NCBI GenBank assembly: GCA_035530195.1
Contig: DATKVG010000033.1
Span: forward strand, 1 to 58,891
DNA: 58,891 nt
Direction: 5' to 3'
Source of the DNA: JAPLKX01 sp035530195
GTDB lineage: Bacteria; Hydrogenedentota; Hydrogenedentia; Hydrogenedentales; SLHB01
Position 1 is the stretch's first letter; each line of letters begins with the position of its first letter. The translations under genes and the position numbers were made by a program. Under the pieces are notes generated by a model. It saw only the letters and a program-made list of their open reading frames with translations. It did no database searches and was not told where the DNA came from. Shown here one piece after another: positions 23,479 to 32,450 of this stretch.

Positions 23479-25995
23479 TCAGGCCTCTTCCATGGCGCCT
23501 TGCGCCATGGTGTAGGCGTTGCGGGCGCGGCGTCTGACCGCCGTAGTGCCGATACCCACCCCGGCGATGATCGTGCTGGCCAGGGCGTAATTGATGAGCT
23601 TCCAAAACCGCCGCGTGCCAACCGGCGGTTGATTAATGGCGCGGTCAATGGGCTTGCGGCTTCTGATTTTCACCACGTTGTCGCCCAGCGCCACCGCGTC
23701 CACACTGTTGAGAAACAGGTCCACGTTGCCCGCCTGGAAGAAGTTGTTGCGGAACATCTCGCTGCACCCAAGCAGGATCAGTTTGCCCGGCGCAGGCGTT
23801 ACCGCGGCCGCTTCCCCTTCTTCCCTGGGCGGCCTCGGCGGCTGGCCCGGCCGCGGCTGGTCAACCGGCCATGCGGGCCGCGGCTGGTCCTTGAACGCGT
23901 CCGGGAACTGGCCGGCCACCATCGCCATGAGCGGGAACGACTTGCCGCCGGTTTCCGGCGGTGTGCAGGTATCGTTGGTGAGCGTGCCCGAACCCGGTAT
24001 CGACCACGCCCTGTCCGTCGTCGACATTAAAACTTTGCTCTCGAGCCCGTGTTTGCCCAGTGTTTCCTCGTTGATGCTCAGCGGCGAGCCCCAGAGATAA
24101 AACACCGTCGAAAGACGGCTGGTGATCGAGGTCTCCTGATCCATCGAGCTGTTGTTCACCCGGATATGCGTGGGCAGGTTCACCGTCTGTCCCTGGCCCA
24201 GCATCGCCGCCAACGGATTGTTGCTGCTCATCACCGTCAGCGGCAGGCTGTTGACGTCCATCAGGATCTCGTCGCTCACCTGCAACCCGTACGCCTCGAG
24301 CAGTTGGTTTATCTCGGGTTTTTCTTCGCGCTTGTTCGTCACGCTTCCCTGCCGGGTCAACTGGTAGTCCCATTCATACTGCTGGACCGCCATCACCACG
24401 CTCTTCCCCGACACCAGCGCCCGGTTGATCTCCCACCGCTGGCGATCGTTGAGCTGGCGCGGGTTCACCACCACCAGCACATCGTATTCGGCGGGCAGCG
24501 GGCTGTCCTGCGTCAGTTCGACCCGCTCGACCTCGTACTTCTCATACCGAAGATACCCCTCGATCTTCTCGTAGGGGTCTTCGGAAGTCGGCACGGGCCG
24601 GCCCATCTGCTCGAGAATCGCGCGCGTCTGCGGGTCGATATTGACCGCCTCTTTCGGCGCCACCATCGCCACCACCGGCGCCTTGGGCCGCGTGAGTTTG
24701 TAGATGGTGCTTACGATCTTGTATTCAAGTTCGATCAGGTTCTCCGGCATGATCTTCGGGATAATCTCTTCTTTTTTGTTCTTGTATCCCACGCCGATGC
24801 TCGAATACACAAGCTGGCTGGTAACCTGGTCGTTGCTCATCGCCTGGACCGGGAACGGTTCGACGCCTTTATCGAGCATGCGCGTCTCGATCGCCTTGTC
24901 TTCGTCTTTCTTCTCCTCCTCGGAGATCGGCTTGTTGGCCTCGGCCAGCACGTTGGCCGCCTCGAGGTGCACCACGCTATACTGAACATGGCCCGAGCCC
25001 GCCATCCGCAACTCTTCGATCTTGTCGACAATGTCCTGTTCGAGTTTCGTCATGCCCGTGGGCATTTTGTCCTTGGGCGTGATGTAAACCTTGACCTGGA
25101 CCGGCGCGTCCAGCGACGCCAGGATTTCGGTCGACGCCTCGGATACGGTATAGATCTTGTCTTCGGTGGCGTCCCACCGCGCGATGCTCTGGCCGGTGAT
25201 CAGCCAGTTGAACAGCAGGCCTATCGCCATCGATATCGCCACCGCCGCGCCGAACGTGAGCCGCGCCCTGGGCCGGCTCCTGCCTTCGATGTACATGATG
25301 TTGAGCATCAGGAAGATGGCGGTCCACGCCAGGAAATACAGCAGGTCGCCCAACTCGATCACGCCGCGCGTGAACGCGTTGTAGTGGTCGGTTACGCCCA
25401 CCAGCGTCGCCAGCATCGAACCCAGGCCCGATACCACGCCATCGAGGTACGCCGCGATGAATTCCATCCCCAGCAGGAAAACACCAAAACACACCAGCAG
25501 CGTCACCACGAACGCGACGATCTGGTCCTTGAAAAAGCCGGAAAAGAATATGCCCATCGAAAGGAAAAAGGCGCCCATCAACAGCGCGCCGAGATACCCG
25601 CCGAACACCGCCCCGTTGTCCGGGTTGCCCAGCACGAACAGCATCAGCGGGATCGTGAACGTCGCCGCCAGCGTCAGCGCATAAAACGCCAGCGTCGCAA
25701 GAAATTTACCCAGCACCAGCTCGCGCGACTTCATCGGGAACGTCAGCAGAAGCTCCCACGTGTTCTCTTTGCGTTCTTCCGCCCAGACCCGCATCGTCAC
25801 CGCCGGAATGAACACGCACAGCAGGATCGGCAGGTTCATGAAGTAGGACCGCATGTCGGCCGTGGGAAACACAAAAAAGGAGGTCGTGTACAGCCCCACG
25901 CTCATCAGGACGTACACAATTATGAAAATGTATCCGATCGGAGACGTGAAGTAATACCCCAGATCGCGGCGGATGATGGTTACGATGTTCTTCAT
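23479..25995 (-). CDS. ABC-2 permease fused to a GldG-like substrate-binding domain (GldF-GldG fusion)
   Basis: The 838-aa product combines two proteins that are separate in Bacteroidetes gliding loci. Residues 1 to about 240 are an ABC-2 permease with six membrane segments (RRDLGYYFTSPIGYIFIIVY, FVVTLLVCFGVFLLG, LLYFLAWTAIFLMLNI). A helix at about 250-268 then starts the GldG part: an extracytoplasmic domain (VQVKVYITPKDKMPTGM, EYDVLVVVNPRQLNDRQRWEINRALVSGKSVV in pieces), ending in a last membrane helix near 798-818. The start overlaps the ATPase stop by four bases (ATGA). Together with the ATPase this forms a complete exporter-like ABC unit whose cargo is unknown. Confidence 0.85.
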   Translation of the reverse strand: MKNIVTIIRRDLGYYFTSPIGYIFIIVYVLMSVGLYTTSFFVFPTADMRSYFMNLPILLCVFIPAVTMRVWAEERKENTWELLLTFPMKSRELVLGKFLATLAFYALTLAATFTIPLMLFVLGNPDNGAVFGGYLGALLMGAFFLSMGIFFSGFFKDQIVAFVVTLLVCFGVFLLGMEFIAAYLDGVVSGLGSMLATLVGVTDHYNAFTRGVIELGDLLYFLAWTAIFLMLNIMYIEGRSRPRARLTFGAAVAISMAIGLLFNWLITGQSIARWDATEDKIYTVSEASTEILASLDAPVQVKVYITPKDKMPTGMTKLEQDIVDKIEELRMAGSGHVQYSVVHLEAANVLAEANKPISEEEKKDEDKAIETRMLDKGVEPFPVQAMSNDQVTSQLVYSSIGVGYKNKKEEIIPKIMPENLIELEYKIVSTIYKLTRPKAPVVAMVAPKEAVNIDPQTRAILEQMGRPVPTSEDPYEKIEGYLRYEKYEVERVELTQDSPLPAEYDVLVVVNPRQLNDRQRWEINRALVSGKSVVMAVQQYEWDYQLTRQGSVTNKREEKPEINQLLEAYGLQVSDEILMDVNSLPLTVMSSNNPLAAMLGQGQTVNLPTHIRVNNSSMDQETSITSRLSTVFYLWGSPLSINEETLGKHGLESKVLMSTTDRAWSIPGSGTLTNDTCTPPETGGKSFPLMAMVAGQFPDAFKDQPRPAWPVDQPRPGQPPRPPREEGEAAAVTPAPGKLILLGCSEMFRNNFFQAGNVDLFLNSVDAVALGDNVVKIRSRKPIDRAINQPPVGTRRFWKLINYALASTIIAGVGIGTTAVRRRARNAYTMAQGAMEEA

Positions 25996-26975
25996 GCTAC
26001 CGATTCTCCTTTGGAAACCGAATAATCCTGGGCGGCGGTGCGCTTCTTGGGTTCGGTGAGGGTGAGGAACGTCTCTTCGAGCGTGAGCGGCTTGTTGCTC
26101 AGTTCACGCAGCACCCAGTTCTTGGCCTGCGCAAGCCGGCCCACCTCTCGATAAAGCGGGACGCCCACCCGGCTCTTGACGATAAACGTAACAAATCCAT
26201 CCTCCTCGCTTACGAACTGCACTTTCTGCGCCCCTTCGAGCCCGCTCAGCAGCCGCTCGACCTCCGCCCGCACACCCGCCACGCTCACCAGCGTGCGCTC
26301 GTGCTGTTTCGCCCGGTTCCGCAGTTCGTCAAACGTCCCTTCACCGACGATCTGACCACGGTTGATGATGACAATCCGGTCCGCGGTCGCCTCCACCTCC
26401 TGCAGGATGTGCGTCGACAGGATGACCGTTTTGGTGCTGGCGAGGTTGCGCACCAGTTGCCGGATCTCGACAATCTGATGCGGATCCAGGCCCGACGTCG
26501 GCTCATCAAGCAGGATGATGTCCGGGTCGTGGATCAGCGCCTGCGCCAGTCCGGTCCTCTGTTTGTAGCCCTTCGACAGTTCCCGGATCACCTTGCGGTA
26601 CATCGTTCGAAGCCCGCACTCATCGAGCACAACCTCTGTCCGCTGTCTGAGCTTCGACCCCGTCAGGCCCCGCGCCCGGCCGACAAAATCCAGGTAAGCC
26701 CGGACCTCCATGTCCATGTATAACGGAAGGATTTCCGGCAGGTAGCCAATGATTTTCCTGACCGCGAGCGGGTCCTTCAGAATATCGATCCCGCCCACTT
26801 GGGCCCTCCCGCCCGTTGGATACAGGTACGTCGTCAGGATTTTCATCGCCGTCGATTTGCCCGCGCCGTTGGGACCCAAAAGGCCCACGATCTCGCCGCG
26901 TCTAACCTCGAACGACACATTTTTCAAGGCCACCACAGGCCCGTAATGCATCGTCAGCTTATCCGCCTTGATCAT
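25992..26975 (-). CDS. ABC transporter ATPase, GldA/CcmA type
   Basis: The 327-aa nucleotide-binding subunit pairs with the fused permease downstream. It shows Walker A GPNGAGKST (near 34-42), Q-loop region YLPEILPLY, a signature reading LSKGYKQR in place of LSGGQ, Walker B IILLDEPTSGLD, and the switch His in LSTHILQEVE. A C-terminal extension of about 100 residues is usual for the GldA/NatA group. It is the first gene of a three-gene operon and carries a consensus sigma54 promoter about 130 bases upstream. Confidence 0.92.
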   Translation of the reverse strand: MIKADKLTMHYGPVVALKNVSFEVRRGEIVGLLGPNGAGKSTAMKILTTYLYPTGGRAQVGGIDILKDPLAVRKIIGYLPEILPLYMDMEVRAYLDFVGRARGLTGSKLRQRTEVVLDECGLRTMYRKVIRELSKGYKQRTGLAQALIHDPDIILLDEPTSGLDPHQIVEIRQLVRNLASTKTVILSTHILQEVEATADRIVIINRGQIVGEGTFDELRNRAKQHERTLVSVAGVRAEVERLLSGLEGAQKVQFVSEEDGFVTFIVKSRVGVPLYREVGRLAQAKNWVLRELSNKPLTLEETFLTLTEPKKRTAAQDYSVSKGESVA

Positions 26976-27116
26976 CTCTTTCGCTCCTGAACATGGTTTA
27001 TGACAATCGTTCCGCCAATGCCCGCCGGGAACGGCCCCACAGGCCTGTCGCGCGTATTTTTTTGGGAAAACCCGTGGGAACTTTCGAAGAAAACATCCGT
27101 TCCCACGGCTGGGGGC

Positions 27117-27131
27117 GCAAAAAACGTGCCA
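27117..27131 (-). promoter_or_regulatory. Consensus sigma54 (RpoN) promoter of the Gld-like operon
   Basis: Read on the minus strand the sequence is TGGCACG-TTTT-TTGC, identical to the sigma54 consensus (TGGCACG, four bases, TTGC) with correct GG-to-GC spacing. Transcription would start near 27105, giving a leader of about 130 bases before the ATPase gene at 26975. Activation would need an enhancer-binding protein such as the PilR-like regulator at 7087-8475 or another encoded elsewhere. Confidence 0.65.
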
Positions 27132-27283
27132 CGGTGCAGCCCGACGCCAAAAGTCAAATATATAGCACTACCGTGTGAAAAATCAAGGACTTACGCGCCC
27201 AATCCCACCCCGGGCGCCGTTAATTCCCCGCAGCCCCCGCCCCAAATGAGGCACACCTGCCTCTTTTCAGTCGAGACGCCCCG

Positions 27284-27351
27284 TTGGGACGCCCCCGGGC
27301 TGCGCTTCTTAGCGCCACGTGTCTTAGCGCGCTTTGTAGGGGGTGTCTCAA
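27284..27351. repeat. Single unit of the GGGACGCCCCC repeat family
   Basis: The ends TTGGGACGCCCCC (27284-27296) and GGGGGTGTCTCAA (27339-27351) match in inverted orientation at 11 of 13 positions and match the ends of the arms at 6978-7081. The interior (with two CTTAGCGC copies) differs, so the family is defined by its termini. Confidence 0.6.
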
Positions 27352-27381
27352 TCCGAATCCCAAATACGCAATCCCCAATTC

Positions 27382-28254
27382 CTACGAGCCAAACTTCGCC
27401 CGGCCCCGAAGCCGGTACAGGCCCGCCACCAACTGCTCCGGCAAGAGGCGCGTAGCCGCGCTGGCAAGCGCGCCCAAGCTCACAACAGGCCAGAAGATCG
27501 GGTTGTATAGAGGAATCGTTCTTAGTCTGGTCGCGGCATCCGTCTTGAACTGCCGCCAGCCCCTGCGTTTCCCAATAAAACCCCCGTGAACCCTGAATTT
27601 CACCAGGCACTCGGGTTGGTTACGCAGGTGGTAGCCCTGCCGGGCCAGTATTACCCACAACGCGTAGTCCTCTCCAAACACGCCCGAGGCGTCCGAATGG
27701 CGCTCCGGGTAAAGGTGGCGCTTCAATACGGCCGCTTTGGCGAAAACAGTTGAGTTGGCTATCGGGTTAAACAGGAAAAGCCAATTCCGCACACCCTTGG
27801 CCCCAAGTGGAACAAACTTCCGGCCCGCCACGTTTCCCTCGCTGTCAATCAGCCAGTAGCAACTCCCAACCAAATCGGCGCCCGACGCCTTGAGAAACGC
27901 AATCTGCTTCTCGAGTCGATCCGGCACGGCCACGTCGTCCGAATCGAGCATGGCGATATATTCGCCCCTCGCGGCCGCGATCCCGGCGTTGCGGGCGCTC
28001 GCCTGGCCGGCATTTTTCTGCAGCGGCAACACGTGCAGGCGCGAATCATCCCGCGCGGCCTGCTCAAGATACGCACGGGTTTCCGCGGAGAATTCCCCAT
28101 CCAAAACGACGATGCACTCAAGATTCGAGTAGGTCTGGCCAAGGACGCTGTCGATGGCTTCGCCCAGCCACTTCAGGTTGTCCTGCTTGCAGGTGGGCAC
28201 GATCACGGACACCAGCGAATTTTCAGCTTCGGCTATATTGGCCCGAATTCTCAT
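27382..28254 (-). CDS. Family 2 glycosyltransferase
   Basis: GT-A fold transferase using a nucleotide sugar. With the ATG at 28254 (AGG five bases upstream) the product has 290 aa and begins just before LVSVIVPTCKQ, as expected for GT2; longer upstream starts run into the divergent neighbour gene. Motifs: DSVLGQTYSNLECIVVLDG, NAGIAAARGEYIAMLDSDDV with the metal-binding D-x-D, and GEDYALWVILARQGY, which supplies the acceptor-site E-D. It lies divergently from another GT2 gene. Surface-glycan synthesis is likely; sugar and acceptor are unknown. Confidence 0.85.
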   Translation of the reverse strand: MRIRANIAEAENSLVSVIVPTCKQDNLKWLGEAIDSVLGQTYSNLECIVVLDGEFSAETRAYLEQAARDDSRLHVLPLQKNAGQASARNAGIAAARGEYIAMLDSDDVAVPDRLEKQIAFLKASGADLVGSCYWLIDSEGNVAGRKFVPLGAKGVRNWLFLFNPIANSTVFAKAAVLKRHLYPERHSDASGVFGEDYALWVILARQGYHLRNQPECLVKFRVHGGFIGKRRGWRQFKTDAATRLRTIPLYNPIFWPVVSLGALASAATRLLPEQLVAGLYRLRGRAKFGS

Positions 28255-28311
28255 TCTTACCTGATTGCGCCGCTCCTTGACAACCGCCGTCAGCGCCATT
28301 CTATCATGATG

Positions 28312-28329
28312 CGCCTCTATAAAGAGGCG
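28312..28329. repeat. Small hairpin between divergent glycosyltransferase genes
   Basis: CGCCTCT (28312-28318) pairs with AGAGGCG (28323-28329) around ATAA. It sits between the two divergent starts and may be a regulatory site. Evidence is limited to the symmetry. Confidence 0.3.
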
Positions 28330-28363
28330 GCCGTGATAGGACGAATGCAGAAAGGCTTGCACC

Positions 28364-29260
28364 TTGGACCACGCATGCGAGGCGTCCGTTGTGGTATGCA
28401 CCCGCAACCGCCGCGATCTGCTTGCCGCCAACATCGAGTCGCTGCTCGACCAAACCCATCCTTCTTTCGAAATCGTCTACGTCGACGATGGCTCGACCGA
28501 CGACACGCCCCAGCTCCTCGATTCGGCGCGGGCAAGACACCCCGGCTTGATCCGCGTGGTGCGGGCCGATCACAAGGGCCCGGGGCCGGCCCGAAACGCA
28601 GGCGCCGCTATCGCCCGCGGCCAATACGTCCTGTTCATCGACGACGATGCCACCGCACCGCCGGATTGGATCGCGGAGATGCTGAGGCTGAGAAAGCAGC
28701 ACGATTGCACTGTCCTCTGCGGCGGCATCCAGCCGCACTCGATCGAGTCGCCGGTCGAGCGGTATCTCCATTACCGGATGGTGACCACGCTAGGCTGTAA
28801 CTCGCATGAGATCAAATCCGCCCCAACGGGCAACCTGCTCGTCGAACGGACGGCATTTGAGGCAGCCGGCGGATTCCGCGACCTCTTTTTGCCGGCCGCG
28901 GAAGACTGGGATCTGTCTTATCGGCTGCGGCAGCAGGGCGCGAAGATGTTCTACGACCCCGCCGTGGCCGTCATGCACCGATACAGCACCGACCGCGCCC
29001 GCGCCGAACAGGCCATCCGCACCACCGGCGCCGCCGGCGTCTACGTTGCCCGCCTGCAAGGCCGCAGCGCCGCCGCATACACGGCTTACGCACTGCTGCG
29101 TTTCGCCGCCAGCCCGCTGTTGGTGGCGCAGCGGTATCCACGGGATCTGTATTGGCTGGCGCTGCGGATGGAATGGCTGTTTGCGTCGTCACGTGCGCGG
29201 GCGTATGTGCGGATGCTGCTGGGGAAACCGGCGTTTCAGGATGCGACCGCTTCGGAGTAA
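28364..29260 (+). CDS. Family 2 glycosyltransferase
   Basis: The 298-aa product uses a TTG start (28364) with AAGG about eight bases upstream; no better ATG precedes the first strand. It reads EASVVVCTRNR, then IVYVDDGSTDDTPQLL, PGPARNAGAAIARGQYVLFIDDDAT with the D-D-D metal site, and AEDWDLSYRLRQQG as the acceptor-site segment. A C-terminal helical stretch follows. The last 25 bases overlap the convergent group 4 glycosyltransferase gene. The TTG start is the least certain part. Confidence 0.82.
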   Translation: MDHACEASVVVCTRNRRDLLAANIESLLDQTHPSFEIVYVDDGSTDDTPQLLDSARARHPGLIRVVRADHKGPGPARNAGAAIARGQYVLFIDDDATAPPDWIAEMLRLRKQHDCTVLCGGIQPHSIESPVERYLHYRMVTTLGCNSHEIKSAPTGNLLVERTAFEAAGGFRDLFLPAAEDWDLSYRLRQQGAKMFYDPAVAVMHRYSTDRARAEQAIRTTGAAGVYVARLQGRSAAAYTAYALLRFAASPLLVAQRYPRDLYWLALRMEWLFASSRARAYVRMLLGKPAFQDATASE

Positions 29261-30330
29261 GCCTCGGCAAGGTCGCGCGCGAACCGCGCCGGCGTGAACC
29301 GCTCCTCCCAGATTTGCCGCGCCCGCCCGCCCATGGCCTCGCGCGTCCCCGCGTCTTTCATTTGCTGCAAAGCGCCCTGCAGTCCCTTGACGTCCCCATA
29401 ATCCACCAGCAGGCCGGATTTGCCATGCTCCACAACTTCCGGCACGCCGCCCACCCGCGTTGCGATGCTCGGCCGCCCAAACGCCGCCGCTTCGATCAGC
29501 ACCATCGGCAGCGCCTCCATCCGCGACGGCAGCACGACCACGTCCGCCAGACGGTAAAACGGCCCCGGATCGGCCTTCTGGCCAAGAAAATGGACTCGAG
29601 CCCCCGCCGCCTGTGCCCGGCGTTCCAAGTCCGCCCGCAGCGGGCCGTCCCCCGCTACCAGCACCGTCACCCCCGCCATCCCCGACACCGCTTCCACCAG
29701 GTACTCGACCCCCTTGCCGTCGCACAGCCGGCCCGCGTAAAAAGCCAACAAGTCCGATTCGCCCACGCCCGCCTCCGCCCGCGTAACCGGCTTCACCTCC
29801 GCCGGAGGGCCATAGCCATTGCGGATCGTGCGGATGCGGTCCCCGTCCAGCCCGCGCGCCTCCAGCCATCGCCGCACGTAGTCCGAGCAGGCGATCGTAA
29901 GCCTGTTGCGCCGCGCCGCCTTCAACTCCGCCCATTGCCACGCCTTCACCCGCAGCGACCTCTCGGCGGCCGCCCCATGGCACGTGTTGATCACCGGCAC
30001 AGCCAGCCGGGCAAGACGCGCCAGCAGCGTCGCCCGGTAGTTGTGCGTATGGACAAGCCTGATCCCGTTTTCCACAACGTACCGCCGCAGTTGCGGGAGG
30101 ATCGCCACATCGAACGCATGCGCCATCTGAAATTCATGGATGGGCATATGCTCGCGCCGGCACGCGTCGATCAGGGTGATGTCGTCCCGCCGGCCCGGCA
30201 GCGTGGCCATGCTAATCTCGAACGGCGACCCCGCCATCGACCGCGCGATCGACATCAGGTGCGTCGTGATCCCGCCAAAATACGGGCTGCCCGCAAGCAG
30301 CAGGACACGCGGTCTCTCGTTCATTTGCAT
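29236..30330 (-). CDS. Family 4 (GT-B) glycosyltransferase
   Basis: This 364-aa GT-B enzyme has an N-terminal acceptor half (VLLLAGSPYFGGITTHLMSIAR; LVHTHNYRATLLARLA) and a C-terminal donor half with FYAGRLCDGKGVEYLVEAV, VLVAGDGPLRADLE, V-V-L-P-S-R-M-E-A-L-P-M-V-L-I-E-A (the E-x7-E nucleotide-sugar site) and ATRVGGVPEVV. These are retaining GT4 motifs, as in capsule and LPS glycosyltransferases. It converges with the GT2 gene before it (25-base overlap). An ATG two codons further in (30324) is an equally good start. Confidence 0.9.
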   Translation of the reverse strand: MQMNERPRVLLLAGSPYFGGITTHLMSIARSMAGSPFEISMATLPGRRDDITLIDACRREHMPIHEFQMAHAFDVAILPQLRRYVVENGIRLVHTHNYRATLLARLARLAVPVINTCHGAAAERSLRVKAWQWAELKAARRNRLTIACSDYVRRWLEARGLDGDRIRTIRNGYGPPAEVKPVTRAEAGVGESDLLAFYAGRLCDGKGVEYLVEAVSGMAGVTVLVAGDGPLRADLERRAQAAGARVHFLGQKADPGPFYRLADVVVLPSRMEALPMVLIEAAAFGRPSIATRVGGVPEVVEHGKSGLLVDYGDVKGLQGALQQMKDAGTREAMGGRARQIWEERFTPARFARDLAEAYSEAVAS

Positions 30331-30369
30331 GCCTCAAGTGTAGCAAATGCCGCCAATGCGTGCGCCCTT

Positions 30370-30397
30370 TTGATTGACTAACCCCAGGGTGTATCAT
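30370..30397 (+). promoter_or_regulatory. Sigma70-type promoter of the 30460 lipoprotein gene
   Basis: TTGATT (30370-30375) and TATCAT (30392-30397) are separated by 16 bases. The start site would be near 30404, about 55 bases before the lipoprotein ATG. Confidence 0.45.
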
Positions 30398-30459
30398 AGT
30401 GGCGGGCCGGTTTGGGCCGGCGCCGGGTCAGGGAATCAAGACTAAGGAGGATGAGGAAA

Positions 30460-30888
30460 ATGTTTCAACGTGTGAGTTTACTGGTTGTTTCGGTCCTGAT
30501 GGTTGCCATGCTGGGCGGGTGCGCAACCGGCGGAAAAGGGCCAACACCCCTAGAACAGGTGCAGCAGTCGCTCGCCGGATGGTCCGCCGCCGCTGAGGCC
30601 AAAGACGTCGACAAGCTGATGTCGTTTGTCGCGGAAAACTTCGAGTCCAACGAATGGCCTGACAAGGAATCCTACAAAGCCTTTGTCCAGGATTCCATCG
30701 ACATGGGTTACCTGGACGACCTCGACGTCGCCACCGACAAGACCACGATCACGTTCGAAGGCGAGGACAAGGCGATCGCGTATCCAGTCGAATTGAACGC
30801 GTCCTTTGGCTCGGCGACAATTAAAGCGATTTTCACGGAAGAAGACGGCAAATGGCTGGTAAGCGATGTGACCATGGAGATGTACTAG
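30460..30888 (+). CDS. Lipoprotein with a DUF4440/SnoaL-like (NTF2 fold) domain
   Basis: The ATG at 30460 is nine bases after GGAGG and begins a lipoprotein signal (LLVVSVLMVAMLGGC, Cys21). The remaining 120 residues show the NTF2-like pattern: an amphipathic helix (LEQVQQSLAGWSAAAEAKDVDKLMSFVAENF), DKESYKAFVQDSI, and three to four beta strands ending GKWLVSDVTMEMY. NTF2-like lipoproteins bind small ligands or act as structural partners; no catalytic residues are obvious. The M20 peptidase gene starts 38 bases downstream, so the two may be co-transcribed. Confidence 0.75.
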   Translation: MFQRVSLLVVSVLMVAMLGGCATGGKGPTPLEQVQQSLAGWSAAAEAKDVDKLMSFVAENFESNEWPDKESYKAFVQDSIDMGYLDDLDVATDKTTITFEGEDKAIAYPVELNASFGSATIKAIFTEEDGKWLVSDVTMEMY

Positions 30889-30926
30889 GCGTCGCGGCAT
30901 ATTCGGCGGGCCCGGCGGGATCGGCG

Positions 30927-32381
30927 ATGAAACGCCGGTTGGCCGGGCCTGCTGTACTTCTTGCGGCCGCGTTGTTTTTTTTAGCAGGTGCAACCACGGA
31001 GGCCGCCGACATGCCACAGGTCGAGCAGGCGCTGGAATATGTGCGGGCAAACCGCGACAGCTTCATGAACAGGTATATGGAACTCCTGTCCATCCCGAGC
31101 GTATCGACCCTGCCCGAACACCGGGAAGACGTGCGCAAAAACGCCCAATGGCTCGCGGAACAGTTACTCTCCCTTGGCGCGACCCGCGTCGACGTCATGG
31201 AAACCCCCGGCCATCCCATTATCTACGCCGAGCGGCTGGACGCGCCCGGAAAGCCCACCCTGCTGGTGTACGGCCATTACGACGTGCAGCCCGTCGATCC
31301 CCTCGACGAGTGGCAGTCCCACCCGTTCAAGCCCGAAATCCGCGGCGAAAACGTCTACGCCCGCGGTGCGTCCGACATGAAGGGCTCGATGATGGCCTTC
31401 ATCATGGCCGCCGAAGCCTTCGCGCGCCAGGGCGCGATGCCCGTCAACCTGAAGTTCCTGCTCGAGGGCGAAGAGGAAATCGGCTCGACTCACCTGCCCG
31501 AATTCATCGCCGGCCACCGCGACCTGCTCAAGGCCGGCGCCGTCGTCAACTGCGATGGGACGATCAGCGGGCCCAACCTCCCCTCGATCACCTACGCCCT
31601 GCGCGGGCTCGCCTATTTCGAACTCGAGGTGCGCGGGCCGCGACAGGACCTCCACTCCGGCATTTTCGGCGGCTCGATCGCCAACCCGGCCCAGGTGTTG
31701 TGCGAGTTGATCGCCGGCATGCACGATGCCGACGGTCGCGTCACCCTCCCCGGTTTCTACGACAAAGTCCGCCCGCTGGACGACGCCGAGCGGGCCGCCC
31801 TGGCGCGCCTGCCGACCACCGACGACCAATGGAAAGCCATGACCGGCTCGCCCGCGCTCCACGGCGAAAAAGGCTACACGACCCTCGAACGCGTGGGCGC
31901 GCGGCCGACGCTCGAGGTCAACGGCATCGTGGGCGGGTTCACCGGCGAGGGCGCAAAAACCGTCCTGCCGGCGAAAGCGCTGGCGAAAATCTCGATGCGG
32001 CTGGTGGCGGATCAAGATCCGGCCGACATATACGGCCAGCTGCGATCGTACCTCGAGGCGCATGCGCCCGACACCGTGACGTGGGAAGTCCGCGAACTGT
32101 CGCGTGGGCCGGGCGCCATCATGTCGCGCGACTCGGCCGCGATGAAAGCGGCCGTCGCGGCGCTCGCTGAGACGTTCGGCGTCGAACCCGTGTTCCGCCG
32201 CGAAGGCGGCAGCGTGCCCGTGGTCGGCCACATGCAGCAGGAACTCGGTATCGACAGCATCATGCTCGGGTTCGGCCTGCCCGACGACAACATCCACGGT
32301 CCCAACGAAAAGCAGCACCTGCCCACGCTCCTCAAAGGCATAGAAGCCTACGTGCGTTTCCTCGCGCGCCTCGGTGCATGA
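30927..32381 (+). CDS. Exported M20-family metallopeptidase (dipeptidase / carboxypeptidase)
   Basis: With ATG 30927 the 484-aa protein has a signal peptide (LAGPAVLLAAALFFLAGATTEA). M20 enzymes use two zinc ions to remove residues from dipeptides or acylated amino acids. Metal and catalytic residues are visible: His117 and Asp119 in Y-G-H-Y-D-V-Q-P, Asp150 in RGASDMKG, and Glu182-184 in L-L-E-G-E-E-E-I-G-S. The lid/dimerisation domain (FELEVRGPRQDLHSGIFGG) and the closing GGSVPVVGHMQ and HGPNEK with the last zinc histidine complete the family pattern. Most homologues are cytosolic, so the signal peptide points to periplasmic peptide turnover. Confidence 0.9.
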   Translation: MKRRLAGPAVLLAAALFFLAGATTEAADMPQVEQALEYVRANRDSFMNRYMELLSIPSVSTLPEHREDVRKNAQWLAEQLLSLGATRVDVMETPGHPIIYAERLDAPGKPTLLVYGHYDVQPVDPLDEWQSHPFKPEIRGENVYARGASDMKGSMMAFIMAAEAFARQGAMPVNLKFLLEGEEEIGSTHLPEFIAGHRDLLKAGAVVNCDGTISGPNLPSITYALRGLAYFELEVRGPRQDLHSGIFGGSIANPAQVLCELIAGMHDADGRVTLPGFYDKVRPLDDAERAALARLPTTDDQWKAMTGSPALHGEKGYTTLERVGARPTLEVNGIVGGFTGEGAKTVLPAKALAKISMRLVADQDPADIYGQLRSYLEAHAPDTVTWEVRELSRGPGAIMSRDSAAMKAAVAALAETFGVEPVFRREGGSVPVVGHMQQELGIDSIMLGFGLPDDNIHGPNEKQHLPTLLKGIEAYVRFLARLGA

Positions 32382-32450
32382 TCACAGAAATAGCGGGGCG
32401 CCCGGAATTGTTCCTGAAAAGAGTCCGAGCCGTTGCAGGAGCTTCTTGAC

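Larger units (their letters stand above)
26976..27381. other. Intergenic region upstream of the Gld-like operon
   Basis: A 406-base gap without a credible gene. It contains the sigma54 promoter at 27117-27131 (minus strand), an inverted pair CCCGTGGGAA (27071-27080) / TTCCCACG around 27100 inside the presumed leader, and the GGGACGCCCCC-family repeat at 27284-27351. Confidence 0.5.

Noticed and set aside
24049..26025. 658-codon plus-strand frame opposite the GldF-GldG fusion
   Set aside because: Low-complexity composition dominated by H, R and D, no ribosome site or motif, and fully antisense to a gene with clear membrane and GldG features.
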